Source of the DNA: Glaciihabitans sp.
Lineage (GTDB): Bacteria; Actinomycetota; Actinomycetes; Actinomycetales; Microbacteriaceae
Assembly (NCBI GenBank): GCA_025463785.1
Contig: JAODBD010000013.1
Span: 80,524 to 144,523 of the forward strand
Reading direction: 5' to 3'
Length of the DNA stretch: 64,000 nucleotides
The notes below the pieces were generated by a model. The model was not told where the DNA came from. It did no database searches and saw nothing but the letters and a program-made list of their open reading frames with translations. Positions 53,344 to 62,485 of this stretch are shown here, in pieces. Numbering within the stretch: the stretch's first letter is position 1; each line of letters begins with the position of its first letter. The translations under genes were made by a program, and so were the position numbers.

Positions 53344-53477
53344 TACCTGCAATCATTAGTCAACTTCGCTCACTTTAGAAGACCAAGGTGAACAACCTGT
53401 CGAGAACAAATGCTTGAACGCCCAGAAGTCGTCGAGGAGGTCCGAGGCTGACCTGGCTGGGCTACGTCGCACTTGGA

Positions 53478-53738
53478 TTGAGCACCCTCGCTTCCGGTGG
53501 GATTTGGTGGCTGCTCTCGGAGTCGGAATGGCTGTACGGGGTTGACGGCCCAACGTTCATTAATCCCCGCGCGCTTCTGTTGTTCCTGTCGCCAGTGTTG
53601 CTTGTGGCCGCCAGTGTGCTCGACGTTGTGGCGGCCGTTCGCGGCGGCCCGGATCGCGTTGCCGCGGTCATTGGCGGCTTGTTTATATTGACTGTGCCAA
53701 TCGCATTCCTTCTCCTGCTCGTTAGTTATGGCCTTTAG
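53478..53738 (+). CDS. Small three-helix membrane protein, unknown function
   Basis: An 86-residue protein from the TTG at 53478 with three hydrophobic segments (LLLFLSPVLLVAASVLDVVAAV and LFILTVPIAFLLLLVSYGL are clear). The frame is open further upstream, and LTWLGYVALGLSTL would complete the first membrane helix. A CTG at 53448, seven bases after GAGGAGG, may therefore be the real start. No family is recognised. Confidence 0.5.
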   Translation: MSTLASGGIWWLLSESEWLYGVDGPTFINPRALLLFLSPVLLVAASVLDVVAAVRGGPDRVAAVIGGLFILTVPIAFLLLLVSYGL

Positions 53739-53986
53739 CCCGGAGTGCGTCACCGAGAGAAATTGATGACCTAACAGGACTGCTGAGGTTGAGCTGAATC
53801 CTTCGACGGGACCCTTCTTCTATCTCAGAAGTCTGGCCACCCCCGGACGGGGGGTGGGTGGGCGGCGTCCGGCTCCGCGTTGCACGATAGGGTGACAGGA
53901 GAGTTCGATCAGCTCTGAACGAGAGGACGGCTCAACGATTCGCTCCTTGGGCGGATCGTGTCCTGTGACCCGAAAATGCAGGTCTC
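53739..53986. other. Leader region of the giant surface-protein gene
   Basis: No gene is seen. A very C/G-rich patch (53839-53870) can form local stems. The region should contain the promoter of the following gene. GCAGG lies six bases before its ATG. Confidence 0.4.
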
Positions 53987-56900
53987 ATGTCTGACGTCGG
54001 GCCTACTCTTCCGAACCGGATTGTGCGACGAGTCGCACTTGCTGTCGCGCCTGCGCTCATCGTTCTCGGGGTCGTGCTCCCGGCTGCTTCGGCGTCAGCC
54101 GTTAGCTACGTGGCCTGCGGCGATGTGACCGGCGTCAGCGGCCTCGTCAACTCGATCGACCTTGGTAACCGGTACGGCGGCGGAACGGTCACCATCCAGC
54201 TGACGCCGGGTTGCACCTACGTCGTGCCTGAGCCGGCGTGGACCTACGACAGCTACGGCAACAAGATCTACACCGACTCCGCCTTTTACCAACTCAACGA
54301 CACCATCGGCAAGCACAACGTCCTCGTCGTTGAGGGTAACGGTGCGACCATCACGCGGGGGAGCTCTGCCGGACGCATCCGGTTCTTTGACATCGGCTAC
54401 CAGGGTGAGGTCGTGCTCAAGAACCTCACGATCACCGGCGGCCTGAGCCCGCACGGCTCCGCTGGTTCCTCCTCGCCAGGGCAGGACGGCGGCGCGATCC
54501 TCAACGCCGGAAACCTCACCCTTCAGAACGTCACGATCACCGGCAATGCCGCGGGCAACGGCGAGAACGGCAACAACGGCGGTTCTGGGAGCGGCGATCC
54601 CGGTGGGGACGGCGGAAACGGCGGCGGGATCTCCAACACCGGCACGCTCACGATTTCGGGCAGTACCATCTCGAACAACCTCAGCGGGTCCGGCGGGTCC
54701 GGCGGCAACGGCCTGAACGGTGGACAGGGCGGCACCGGCGGCGACGGTGGCGGCATCTACAACCGGGGCTCCCTCTCCGTCACGACCTCAACCGTGACCG
54801 GAAACTCCACGGGCGTGGGCGGTAGCGGGGGATCCGGTGTCTACGGCGCTCCACCTTCGTATCGCGGCTCCGGCGGAGGAGTCGGGAGTTCCGGCGGAAC
54901 CGTCACGGTGACGCGCAGCCTCTTCAGCTCGAACGATGCCGAGGGGACGATGGCCGCTCAGGGCGGTGCCATCGAGATGACGCAGGGCGCCAACCTGGTC
55001 GTCGAGAACTCCACCTTCACCGGGAACAAGGCTTGGCGCGGAGGCGCCCTGCACGTTTCCGGTGGCACCGCCGCGATCCGTAGCTCGACCTTCACCGGCA
55101 ACGACGCGACGGGCACGGGCGACGACATCACCGGAGACGTCGCCGCGATGGACAACGGGTCCACCATGACATTCGCGAACACGCTCATGACCGGCAATGA
55201 CTCGGGTCAGGTCGACTGCAACACTCAGGTCACGGGAGCCGCGGTCCACTACTCGAGTCTCGGCGGGCTGATGTCCGATGAGAACAGCGGATGCGGCACC
55301 AACACCGTCATCACCGACCCGAAGCTCGAGGCGCTCGGGGCTTGGGGCGGGCCGACTGCATCGCGGTTGCCGAAGAGCGGTAGCCCGGCGCTCGGTGCCG
55401 GCGTTGCGGCCTCCTGTCTTCCCGTCGACCAGCGCGGTGCGGTGCGGCCGGCGAGCGGATGCGACATCGGCGCGGTCGAGCGGGTCGCGGTGTCGGCCCC
55501 GGGCGCGATCACAGGCCCGGTCGTCGTCCCGCTCAATCAGGCGAAGCCCTACGCCACGACCGCGAGCTCCGGCGGGGCACCGCTCGAGTACAGGTGGAGT
55601 GTCGGCGGGGTCGCCGCGACGATGGACTCGACGACGAGCGCGACGCCCCAGATCACCTTCACCGGGTCGGGCATCGCGACCGTCCACCTCAACGTCCGTA
55701 TCGCGGGCACCTCCGACTCGGAGTCGACCGACCTGCCGGGCCTGACCGTCAAGGTTCCGCCGGCGGGTAACGCCCCGCCGCAGATCGCCTGGTCCGGAGC
55801 CGCGGTCACCGCGGCGAACGAGGGCGACACCAAGCGGTTCTCGTTCTCGGTGTCCGAACCCGACGGCGACGCGGTGACCTTCTCTTTCGGCTCTCCCAGC
55901 TGCGGCACCGGCGGGGTGCTGGTGGGCTCCCAGCTCCTGGCGAGCAGCGGCTATGTCGACTGCTCTTTCCCGAACGGACCCGCGAGTCCGGTCGTGAAGG
56001 TGCAGGTCGAGGACTCCTGGGCGGCCGCGTCCTCGGTCACGACAACAGTAGCGGTGGCCGAGGTGGCTCCGACCATCAACGTCCTGGGGAATGCGACGCC
56101 GGATGAGGGGTCGGTTGCCGACTACGTCTACACCATCCACGAACCCGGCAGCGATACCTTCACGCCCGTCACCACCTGCACAGGACCGGGAGTCACCAAG
56201 GTCTCCGGATCCGATCACTACACCGGCGGGCTCCATGACACCTCCGGCAGCTTCCAGTGCCGCTTCGGCAACGGGCCGAGCACCGCATCGGCCACAGTCA
56301 CGGCGAACGGCGGCTCCGGGTCCGTGACGGCTGCCGTGAAGAATGTCGCCCCGACGATCTCGGTCAGCGGGCCGAACCCGGCGGCCGAGAACGGCTCGAC
56401 CAACACCACATACCGCTACGAACTCAACGCGGTCGATCCCGGCGACATGGCCAGTCTCACCGTCGTTCCCGGCAGCCCCTCCTGCGGCGGACCGGGGGTG
56501 GGCGTCGTCGTCGGCTACGACTCCACGGCAATCGTGTGCCGCTTCATGGACGGTCCCGCCACGGCGTTCGTCACCTCGACGCTCCAGGATCCGGATGGTG
56601 CCACCAGTTCGGGTGGCGGGCTCGCCGTCCAGATCACCAACGTGGCGCCCACGGTCACGGTCGGGCAACCCACCGGTTCTGCCGCCGAGGGCAGCACCGT
56701 GTACTTCCCGCTCACGGCCACCGACCCCGGCCTCGACACCTTGACGGTGACGGCGCCGACCGGCTGCACGGCGAACTTCATCGACACCTCGACCCAGGGG
56801 CGCCTCACCGCGCTCATGGCGTGCGTGTATCCGGATGGCCCAGCCACCGTCTCCCGGACCGTGAAGGTGTACGACGGCACCGCGTACGGCTCGGCGACCA

Positions 56901-59900
56901 TCGCGAACCAGCAGGTCCTGGATGTCGATCCCACCATCGCCGCCGCGTTCACCGGATGGGACAGCTGGGAGGGTGGCAGCGCGACGCTCCGCGTCGGCGG
57001 CATCACCGATCCGGGTCAGGACACCCCGACGTCGATCATCGTGCACTGGGGGGATGGTGCGAGCCAGACGTTCAGCTGGCCACTGCTGTCGACCGACCTG
57101 GTGCATTCCTACGGTCAGGAGGGCGAGTACTTCGCGACGATCGACGTTGTCGACGAGGACGGGACGCACACGAACAGTTCCGGTAACCAGCGGATCGTGG
57201 TGCACAACTCACCGCCCAGCGCCTACCTGACCGCTCCCTCCAGCACCCCCGAGGGCGTACCCACCACCATCACGTACACGGTCTCGATCGGCACCCAGGA
57301 GACGTACTCGATCAACCTGCTCCAGTGCGGTCACGATCTCGCCTACAACGTGATCGCACCGACCAATCTCATCCAGGGTCCGTCTGGCGGCTCGTTCTCG
57401 TGCAGTTGGCCCGTCGGCAATCAGGACCAGACCATCCTTCTGCGGGTGACGGATTCGGGGGGCATCACCTCCGGAGACATCACCGCGATCGTGCACGTCG
57501 CGAATGTTCCCGTGGTGGTCGCCTGGACCTCCGGTCCGACGGCCGTCTACGAGGACCAGGTCGCGGTGCACCGCTACACCTTCCACGCGAGCGACAACGG
57601 CTCGCTTGGCATGACCCTCCTGACATACTCGCTCTACGGCGGCCTCACCGTCATGTACGGCTGCGGCGACGGCGGGACGGTCGTCTCGCAGGTGTCGAAC
57701 CACTACGGGGGAACCATGCCGGGTGTGGTATTCGACCCCGCCACCGGTGACGGGTACATCGACTGCACCTTCGTCAAGGGGCCGGCCACGGCTCGCGTGC
57801 AGGTGGATGTCAGCGACTATCAGTCGGAGACCGTCGCCACCTTCGACGTCACCGTGGTGAATGCCGCGCCGAGCGTGACGGTGACCGGCCCGGTCGGCCA
57901 AGTCCCCGAGGGTCAGCCGGCGGTCTTCACCTACACGACCAGCGATCCGTCCGGTGAGCAGGTCGATCCGTCGACGATCGACTGCGGACCGCACGGGACG
58001 CTCGATTCTCAGAGCACCGGAACCTTCGGCTGCACCTATGACGACGGTCCGGCTGACTACGCCGCCTCGATTACTGTGACCGATGGAACCGCCACCGCCA
58101 CGGGCAGCGCTCCGGTGCACGTCGCCAACGTGGCACCGACCGCGATCGCACTGGCGGGCAGTCAGTTCTTCGATCTGGGCGTCCCCTACGAGCTGACCCT
58201 CGGTGCGGTCACAGATCCCGGGAAGGATACGGTCAGCTCCTGGACAGTCCACTGGGGCGACGGCACCACCTCGGTGCTCAGCTCGAACACCCCGAATCCG
58301 ACCCACGACTACGTCGATCCGGATCCGCACACCATCACCGTCGACGTCACCGACGAGGACGGCACGTACCTCGCCCTCGGCTCGAAAGACGTTCTTCAGG
58401 CCGACCACGTACCTCCGGTGCTGACCGTTCCCGGCGACGTCACGATGGAGGGCAACGGGACCGACGGCCTGTACTGGCAGTGGCCGCGGTCCGCGGTCGA
58501 CGCGCGGGATGGTGACCTGCCGGTCGTCTGCACCGGGCCAACCTTCTACGGCTACGACTTCTTCTACGTGGGGAGCACCCGCTACGACTGCTCGGCCACC
58601 GACGCCGCCGGCAACCGGAGCGAGGCGAGCTTCACGGTGACGGTTGTCGACACCACCGCCCCGACGTTCGCCCCGGTGAATCTGGGACATGTCAATGCGA
58701 CCAGCCCGGCTGGCGCGGTCGTCTCCTGGAACACGACGGCGAGCGACAAGGTGGACTGGCAGGTGGGGGGAGTCTGCGACACGGCGCCCGGCCAGCTGTT
58801 CGCCTTCGGCTCGTACTCGGTGCACTGCACCGCGACCGACCGTGCGGGCAACGTGGGTGTGCTCGACTTCAGCTTCGAGGTCGGCGACTTCGTGGGACCG
58901 GCCATCGCCCCGGTCGCCGAGGTTGACGTGGATGCAACGGGTCCGCACGGCGCTGTCGCGACCTACGCGACGCCGACGGCCTGGGACACGCTCGACGGCG
59001 CAGTCCCGGTGAACTGCTCGCCGGAATCCGGCGGCACCTTCCCGCTCGGGGACACGACCGTGACCTGCGCCTCGACGGACTCCTCGCACAACACCTCGAC
59101 GGCGACCTTCCTGGTGCGGGTGCGCGACGTCGGCCTGCCGGTCGTCACCCCGCCCGCGGACATGCTCGTCGCCCCTACCGGTCCGGACGGCGCCGTCGTG
59201 ACCTTCGATGCGCCGACCGCGACCGATGCCATCGACCCGCAGGTGACCGCATCCTGTGCTCCGGCATCCGGCGCGCTGTTCCCGTTGGGCGTCACGAACG
59301 TGCAGTGCTCGGCCACCGACGCATCGGGCAACGTCGGCATGGCATCTTTCACGGTTACCGTGCAGGATGCCCAGGCCCCGGTCGTCACGCCTCCGGCCGA
59401 CATCGTGGTCGAGGCCACCGGGCAAGCCGGCGAGACCGTCACCTATACGGGCGAGGCCGCGATCGATCTGGTCGACGGCCCGGTGCCGGTCAGCTGCGCA
59501 GCCACTTCGGGCACGGTATTCCACATCGGGACGACGACGGTGACCTGCACGGCGACCGACTCCCAGAACAACGTCGGTACCGCCACCTTCACGGTCTCGA
59601 TCGTCGACACGACGAAGCCCGTGGTGACCTCGCCGGCGGACCTCACGATCGAGGCGACCGGTCCGTCGACCGTCGCGACGTTCTCCGGGGCGAGCGCCGT
59701 CGACCTCGTCGACGGCAGCGTTCCGACGAGTTGCGCCCCGGCGTCCGGCTCCGCCTTCGGATTCGGCAACACCACGGTCACCTGCTCGGCGAGGGATGCG
59801 CATGGCAATACGGGGAAGGCGACGTTCACGGTATCTGTGGTCGACCACACGCCGCCGGTGGTCTCCGGCGCGAACGTCACAGTAGGTGCGACGTCGCCGG

Positions 59901-60673
59901 CCGGTGCGGTCGTCCACTTCACCCCGACCGCAACCGACCTGGTTGATGGCGCGCTCGTCCCGAACTGCACCCCGTCCTCCGGCGCGCTGTTCGCCTCCGA
60001 GACCACGACAACCGTGACTTGCACCGCGACCGACCTGAACGGCAACACCGGAACAGGAAGCTTCACGGTCACGGTGCACGGAGCAGTGTTCACGACCGAT
60101 GCTGCAGCGCGCGACACCGAGGTCCCCGTCTCGCTCAACATCTTCGCGCCCGGTGATTATGTCGTGATCGACCAAGGCGCCGCCGATCAGGAGGTCCGGT
60201 ACGTCCAGGCTCTCGGCTCGATCGTGTTCGCGGCGCCGCTGGCGCACGCGCACCCGGCCGGGACGATGGTGTCGGTCATCAAGCCGCCACCGCTCGGCGA
60301 CACCGAAGCACCGACGATCACGATCACCGCGCTCGGCACCCTCGGCAAGGGTTCGGTCGTGACGGCGGATGTCCACTGCAGCGACCAGGGGGTCGGGGTC
60401 GAGGAATGCGAGGTCCCGGCGATCGACACCTCGACGACGGGGTCACACACGGTCACGGTCCGCGCCTGGGACTTCAACGGGAACCTGAGCACGCAGTCGC
60501 TCAGCTACACCGTGGTGGTCTCGGCCAACGAACTCGGGGCGACCGGGATCGAGGTCGGTGGCACGATGTACCTCGCGTTGCTGTTGTTGCTGAGTGGTCT
60601 GGCCGTGCTGATGATCCGCCGCCGTAGCACTCGCTCGGGCCGGGTTTCGCCGCCGCGGCACGGATTGGAGTAG
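53987..60673 (+). CDS. Giant secreted cell-wall protein with beta-helix, Ig/PKD-like and HYR repeats
   Basis: The 2228-residue protein begins with a signal peptide (VALAVAPALIVLGVVLPAAS, cleavage after ASA). Residues about 45-490 form a right-handed beta-helix of the pectate-lyase/polymorphic outer-membrane type with Gly/Asn-rich loops. Residues about 500-1470 hold eight or more Ig/PKD-like modules sharing VAPTI/VAPTV borders. Residues 1474-2033 hold seven HYR modules with the pattern C-S/T-A-T-D-x-x-G-N. The end is LGATG (2183-2187), a hydrophobic helix and RRR, a sortase-type anchor variant. It should be displayed on the wall as an adhesin or binding protein. It stands alone within the putative island, and long antisense frames over it are artefacts. 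Confidence 0.9.
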   Translation: MSDVGPTLPNRIVRRVALAVAPALIVLGVVLPAASASAVSYVACGDVTGVSGLVNSIDLGNRYGGGTVTIQLTPGCTYVVPEPAWTYDSYGNKIYTDSAFYQLNDTIGKHNVLVVEGNGATITRGSSAGRIRFFDIGYQGEVVLKNLTITGGLSPHGSAGSSSPGQDGGAILNAGNLTLQNVTITGNAAGNGENGNNGGSGSGDPGGDGGNGGGISNTGTLTISGSTISNNLSGSGGSGGNGLNGGQGGTGGDGGGIYNRGSLSVTTSTVTGNSTGVGGSGGSGVYGAPPSYRGSGGGVGSSGGTVTVTRSLFSSNDAEGTMAAQGGAIEMTQGANLVVENSTFTGNKAWRGGALHVSGGTAAIRSSTFTGNDATGTGDDITGDVAAMDNGSTMTFANTLMTGNDSGQVDCNTQVTGAAVHYSSLGGLMSDENSGCGTNTVITDPKLEALGAWGGPTASRLPKSGSPALGAGVAASCLPVDQRGAVRPASGCDIGAVERVAVSAPGAITGPVVVPLNQAKPYATTASSGGAPLEYRWSVGGVAATMDSTTSATPQITFTGSGIATVHLNVRIAGTSDSESTDLPGLTVKVPPAGNAPPQIAWSGAAVTAANEGDTKRFSFSVSEPDGDAVTFSFGSPSCGTGGVLVGSQLLASSGYVDCSFPNGPASPVVKVQVEDSWAAASSVTTTVAVAEVAPTINVLGNATPDEGSVADYVYTIHEPGSDTFTPVTTCTGPGVTKVSGSDHYTGGLHDTSGSFQCRFGNGPSTASATVTANGGSGSVTAAVKNVAPTISVSGPNPAAENGSTNTTYRYELNAVDPGDMASLTVVPGSPSCGGPGVGVVVGYDSTAIVCRFMDGPATAFVTSTLQDPDGATSSGGGLAVQITNVAPTVTVGQPTGSAAEGSTVYFPLTATDPGLDTLTVTAPTGCTANFIDTSTQGRLTALMACVYPDGPATVSRTVKVYDGTAYGSATIANQQVLDVDPTIAAAFTGWDSWEGGSATLRVGGITDPGQDTPTSIIVHWGDGASQTFSWPLLSTDLVHSYGQEGEYFATIDVVDEDGTHTNSSGNQRIVVHNSPPSAYLTAPSSTPEGVPTTITYTVSIGTQETYSINLLQCGHDLAYNVIAPTNLIQGPSGGSFSCSWPVGNQDQTILLRVTDSGGITSGDITAIVHVANVPVVVAWTSGPTAVYEDQVAVHRYTFHASDNGSLGMTLLTYSLYGGLTVMYGCGDGGTVVSQVSNHYGGTMPGVVFDPATGDGYIDCTFVKGPATARVQVDVSDYQSETVATFDVTVVNAAPSVTVTGPVGQVPEGQPAVFTYTTSDPSGEQVDPSTIDCGPHGTLDSQSTGTFGCTYDDGPADYAASITVTDGTATATGSAPVHVANVAPTAIALAGSQFFDLGVPYELTLGAVTDPGKDTVSSWTVHWGDGTTSVLSSNTPNPTHDYVDPDPHTITVDVTDEDGTYLALGSKDVLQADHVPPVLTVPGDVTMEGNGTDGLYWQWPRSAVDARDGDLPVVCTGPTFYGYDFFYVGSTRYDCSATDAAGNRSEASFTVTVVDTTAPTFAPVNLGHVNATSPAGAVVSWNTTASDKVDWQVGGVCDTAPGQLFAFGSYSVHCTATDRAGNVGVLDFSFEVGDFVGPAIAPVAEVDVDATGPHGAVATYATPTAWDTLDGAVPVNCSPESGGTFPLGDTTVTCASTDSSHNTSTATFLVRVRDVGLPVVTPPADMLVAPTGPDGAVVTFDAPTATDAIDPQVTASCAPASGALFPLGVTNVQCSATDASGNVGMASFTVTVQDAQAPVVTPPADIVVEATGQAGETVTYTGEAAIDLVDGPVPVSCAATSGTVFHIGTTTVTCTATDSQNNVGTATFTVSIVDTTKPVVTSPADLTIEATGPSTVATFSGASAVDLVDGSVPTSCAPASGSAFGFGNTTVTCSARDAHGNTGKATFTVSVVDHTPPVVSGANVTVGATSPAGAVVHFTPTATDLVDGALVPNCTPSSGALFASETTTTVTCTATDLNGNTGTGSFTVTVHGAVFTTDAAARDTEVPVSLNIFAPGDYVVIDQGAADQEVRYVQALGSIVFAAPLAHAHPAGTMVSVIKPPPLGDTEAPTITITALGTLGKGSVVTADVHCSDQGVGVEECEVPAIDTSTTGSHTVTVRAWDFNGNLSTQSLSYTVVVSANELGATGIEVGGTMYLALLLLLSGLAVLMIRRRSTRSGRVSPPRHGLE

Positions 60674-60699
60674 CGGCGGCCCCAGCGTCACCCGGTCTG

Positions 60700-60825
60700 C
60701 ACCTCAGGCGACAGCTCAGGCAACTGGAAGGGCAGGAAGATCGCCACCTCGAGGTGGTGGCCGACGGTGACATCCCCGTGGAGAAACTCAAAGCCAAGCT
60801 ACGAGCTGTCGAGCGGCTGGGGCGG
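60700..60825 (+). pseudogene. C-terminal remnant of a serine recombinase
   Basis: The plus-strand frame containing the GTG at 60778 reads RRQLRQLEGQEDRHLEVVAD then GDIPVEKLKAKLRAVERL. This closely follows the coiled-coil tail of actinobacterial large serine recombinases (pattern L-x-x-L-x-x-Q-E-D-R-x-L-x-L-V-x-D). No catalytic domain is present and the frame runs into unrelated sequence. It marks an old integration or excision event. Confidence 0.5.
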
Positions 60826-61024
60826 CTCGCTGGGTGTCCCGTCCACCGGCGTTTCCATTGTTGGCGCTCCGGCCGCGGTCAGCAGCCCGACCGGCGTCAA
60901 GACCTTTGTGGTCGGCAGTGACGGTGCGCTATGGCAGAACACCCTGACTGGCAGCAGCTGGTCCGGGTGGACATCGCTCGGCGGGAACAGAGCGCAGACT
61001 CCGGCGGTCACCAATCTCAACTGA
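60806..61024 (+). pseudogene. Fragment of a lectin-like beta-propeller repeat protein
   Basis: The 73 residues up to the stop at 61024 carry the repeat pattern GSDGALWQNTLTGSSWSGW followed by TSLGGN, typical of multi-repeat propeller domains in secreted actinobacterial proteins. Neither a signal peptide nor other repeats are attached, and its 5' side fuses to the recombinase remnant in another frame. It is probably a relic. Confidence 0.5.
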
Positions 61025-61191
61025 TTGAGCACGGGCCCTCGTCACATACATGGACATGCGTGGGACGAGGGAACCCGTTCGCGGTGCGTGCGCGATCAGA
61101 GTCGGGTGCCAATGGAGCTAATCGGCGATCACGTCATTGTTCGAGGTGTTCACGGTGATGACCCGCAGTCACTCCGAGCAATCACTCCCAA

Positions 61192-61668
61192 ATGCCTGAG
61201 GCGATCGTTCGGATGCTTGGACGAGTCGATGACGTGATGAACGTGTCGGGCCATAGGATCTCGACGACGGAGGTCGAATCGGCGCTCGTCGCCCACGTCG
61301 CGGTCGCGGAAGCCGCTGTGGTTGGAGCGACCGACGTGTTAACGGGGCAGGCCATTGTGGCCCTCGTGATTCTCCGGAGCGGTGCTACTGAGAGTAGCGA
61401 GAGGCAACAGTTGACCGACAGCTTGAAGGCACAGGTTGGCAGGGAGATCGGTGGGATCTCGAAACCGAAGCGAATCCTCTTTGTGTCCGAGCTACCCAAA
61501 ACTCGTTCAGGAAAAATAGTGCGGCGACTACTCAGGGACATCGTGGATGATCGCGAACTTGGTGACATGGCCACGTTGTCCGACGCGTCGGTGATGCGAG
61601 TGATCAGTGACAGCCTGGCGCCAACACAGGATGGCCACGTTTCCCAAATTCCGTCCAGCAGTGAGTAG
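61192..61668 (+). pseudogene. acs: C-terminal fragment of acetyl-CoA synthetase
   Basis: From ATG 61192 the frame encodes the last part of Acs: MLGRVDDVMNVSGHRISTTE, HVAVAEAAVVGATDVLTGQA, GGISKPKRILFVSELPKTRS, then GKIVRRLLRDIVDDRELGD. The catalytic lysine of the A10 motif (SGKI) is present, but the AMP-binding N-terminal domain of about 500 residues is missing and is not found upstream. It is a truncated copy brought next to the tRNA genes. Confidence 0.85.
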
Positions 61669-61849
61669 TGCTGCACGAACTATGCGACCGGCGATTCAAC
61701 GAAGGTACTCTGACCCAATTGCGTGTCGTCGCGGAGATTCGCATCGATGTAGTCATACGGGACTCAAAACTCAATGATCACGCCGCTGACCTGTTGAGAT
61801 CTAGTCGAATTGTAGTCAAAACCGAATTTTGGCTGGGTTGAAAAGAGGC

Positions 61850-61890
61850 AAAAAGAAGTCCCGCTCCCAGTAGAAGCCTGGAAACGGGAC
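61850..61890 (-). terminator. Rho-independent terminator of the tRNA cluster
   Basis: On the minus strand GTCCCG...CGGGAC (61890-61885 with 61863-61858) closes a stem that continues with TTTCCAG/CTGGGAG around GCTTCTA. It is followed by TTCTTTTT. It lies directly after the tRNA-Phe 3' end. Confidence 0.85.
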
Positions 61891-61892
61891 AG

Positions 61893-61965
61893 TGGCTCCG
61901 ACGGGCGTCGATCCCGTGACCTCTCGATTTTCAGTCGAACGCTCTACCAACTGAGCTACAGAGCC
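61893..61965 (-). tRNA. tRNA-Phe (GAA)
   Basis: The 73-nt cloverleaf has acceptor GGCTCTG/CGGAGCC, D arm GCTC/GAGC, anticodon stem TTCGA/TCGAG with loop CTGAAAA (anticodon GAA), T arm ACGGG/CCCGT and discriminator A. CCA is not encoded. Its 3' half is duplicated in degenerate form at 40403-40450, which suggests use as an integration site. Confidence 0.97.
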
Positions 61966-62025
61966 TGAGCATCCCAAGGGAAGCAATAAGGCACGGTCAC
62001 ACTGGCGAGCGTAGACCGTGCCTTG

Positions 62026-62099
62026 CGACCCTGACCGGACTTGAACCGGCGACCTCCGCCGTGACAGGGCGGCGCGCTAACCAACTGCGCTACAGGGCC
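62026..62099 (-). tRNA. tRNA-Asp (GTC)
   Basis: The 74-nt cloverleaf has acceptor GGCCCTG/CAGGGTC, anticodon stem CCGCC/GGCGG with loop CTGTCAC (anticodon GTC), T arm GCCGG/CCGGT-type pairing and discriminator G. It lies between tRNA-Glu and tRNA-Phe on the same strand. Confidence 0.97.
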
Positions 62100-62138
62100 T
62101 AGCTATTTAGTTCTGTAAAAACATCGTTCGATGTTTCG

Positions 62139-62211
62139 TGACCCCAACGGGATTCGAACCCGTGTTAACGCCGTGAAAGGGCGCCGTCCTAGGCCACTAA
62201 ACGATGGGGCC
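62139..62211 (-). tRNA. tRNA-Glu (TTC)
   Basis: The 73-nt cloverleaf has acceptor GGCCCCA/TGGGGTC, anticodon loop CTTTCAC (anticodon TTC), T arm ACGGG/CCCGT with TTCGAAT, and discriminator A. It is the first gene of the Glu-Asp-Phe cluster. Confidence 0.97.
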
Positions 62212-62414
62212 ATGGTGTTCAGAACGCCATAGCAACCGAGGGACAAGCATACGGGGCGAGCGGTATTTCGCCAAACTGTCAAAATCTGAGACCCGCGCGG
62301 ATGTCCCCTGCATCCCACGGCCCCGCCGGTAGGTTCAACCCGTTGTTTAAACTTCGCCGTCATTCGTTGTGCTGGCGAGCGGAGACAGCAATGCTGGGTA
62401 TTCCGACAAGTCGT

Positions 62415-62444
62415 TGTTACTGTGGGCACTGTTAACAGTGTTAC
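62415..62444 (+). promoter_or_regulatory. Palindrome with repeated TGTTAC motifs before the M23 gene (MtrA-box-like)
   Basis: CACTGTTAACAGTG (62427-62440) is a perfect 14-bp palindrome. TGTTAC occurs at 62415-62420 and again at 62439-62444. On the reverse strand these read GTAACA, resembling the GTAAC repeats bound by the response regulator MtrA before cell-wall hydrolase genes in actinobacteria. The match is by eye only. Confidence 0.4.
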
Positions 62445-62485
62445 TGGCGTGACTAAGGACTGCCACGACACGATTCGGGGAACAG

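Noticed and set aside
54788..60376. Two very long antisense open frames (805 and 1055 residues) opposite the giant surface-protein gene
   Set aside because: They are rich in Arg, Gly and Asp with no domains and arise from the codon-position G+C bias of the real gene, which has a signal peptide, repeats and an anchor.
40403..61965. The region as an intact prophage or active ICE
   Set aside because: No capsid, tail, portal, integrase or conjugation gene is present; only relics of mobile functions are seen.
62212..62485. c-di-AMP (ydaO) riboswitch in front of the M23 gene or the KimA-like gene
   Set aside because: Cell-wall hydrolase and KimA-type genes can carry it, but I could not assemble the conserved core helices here or in 722-789.
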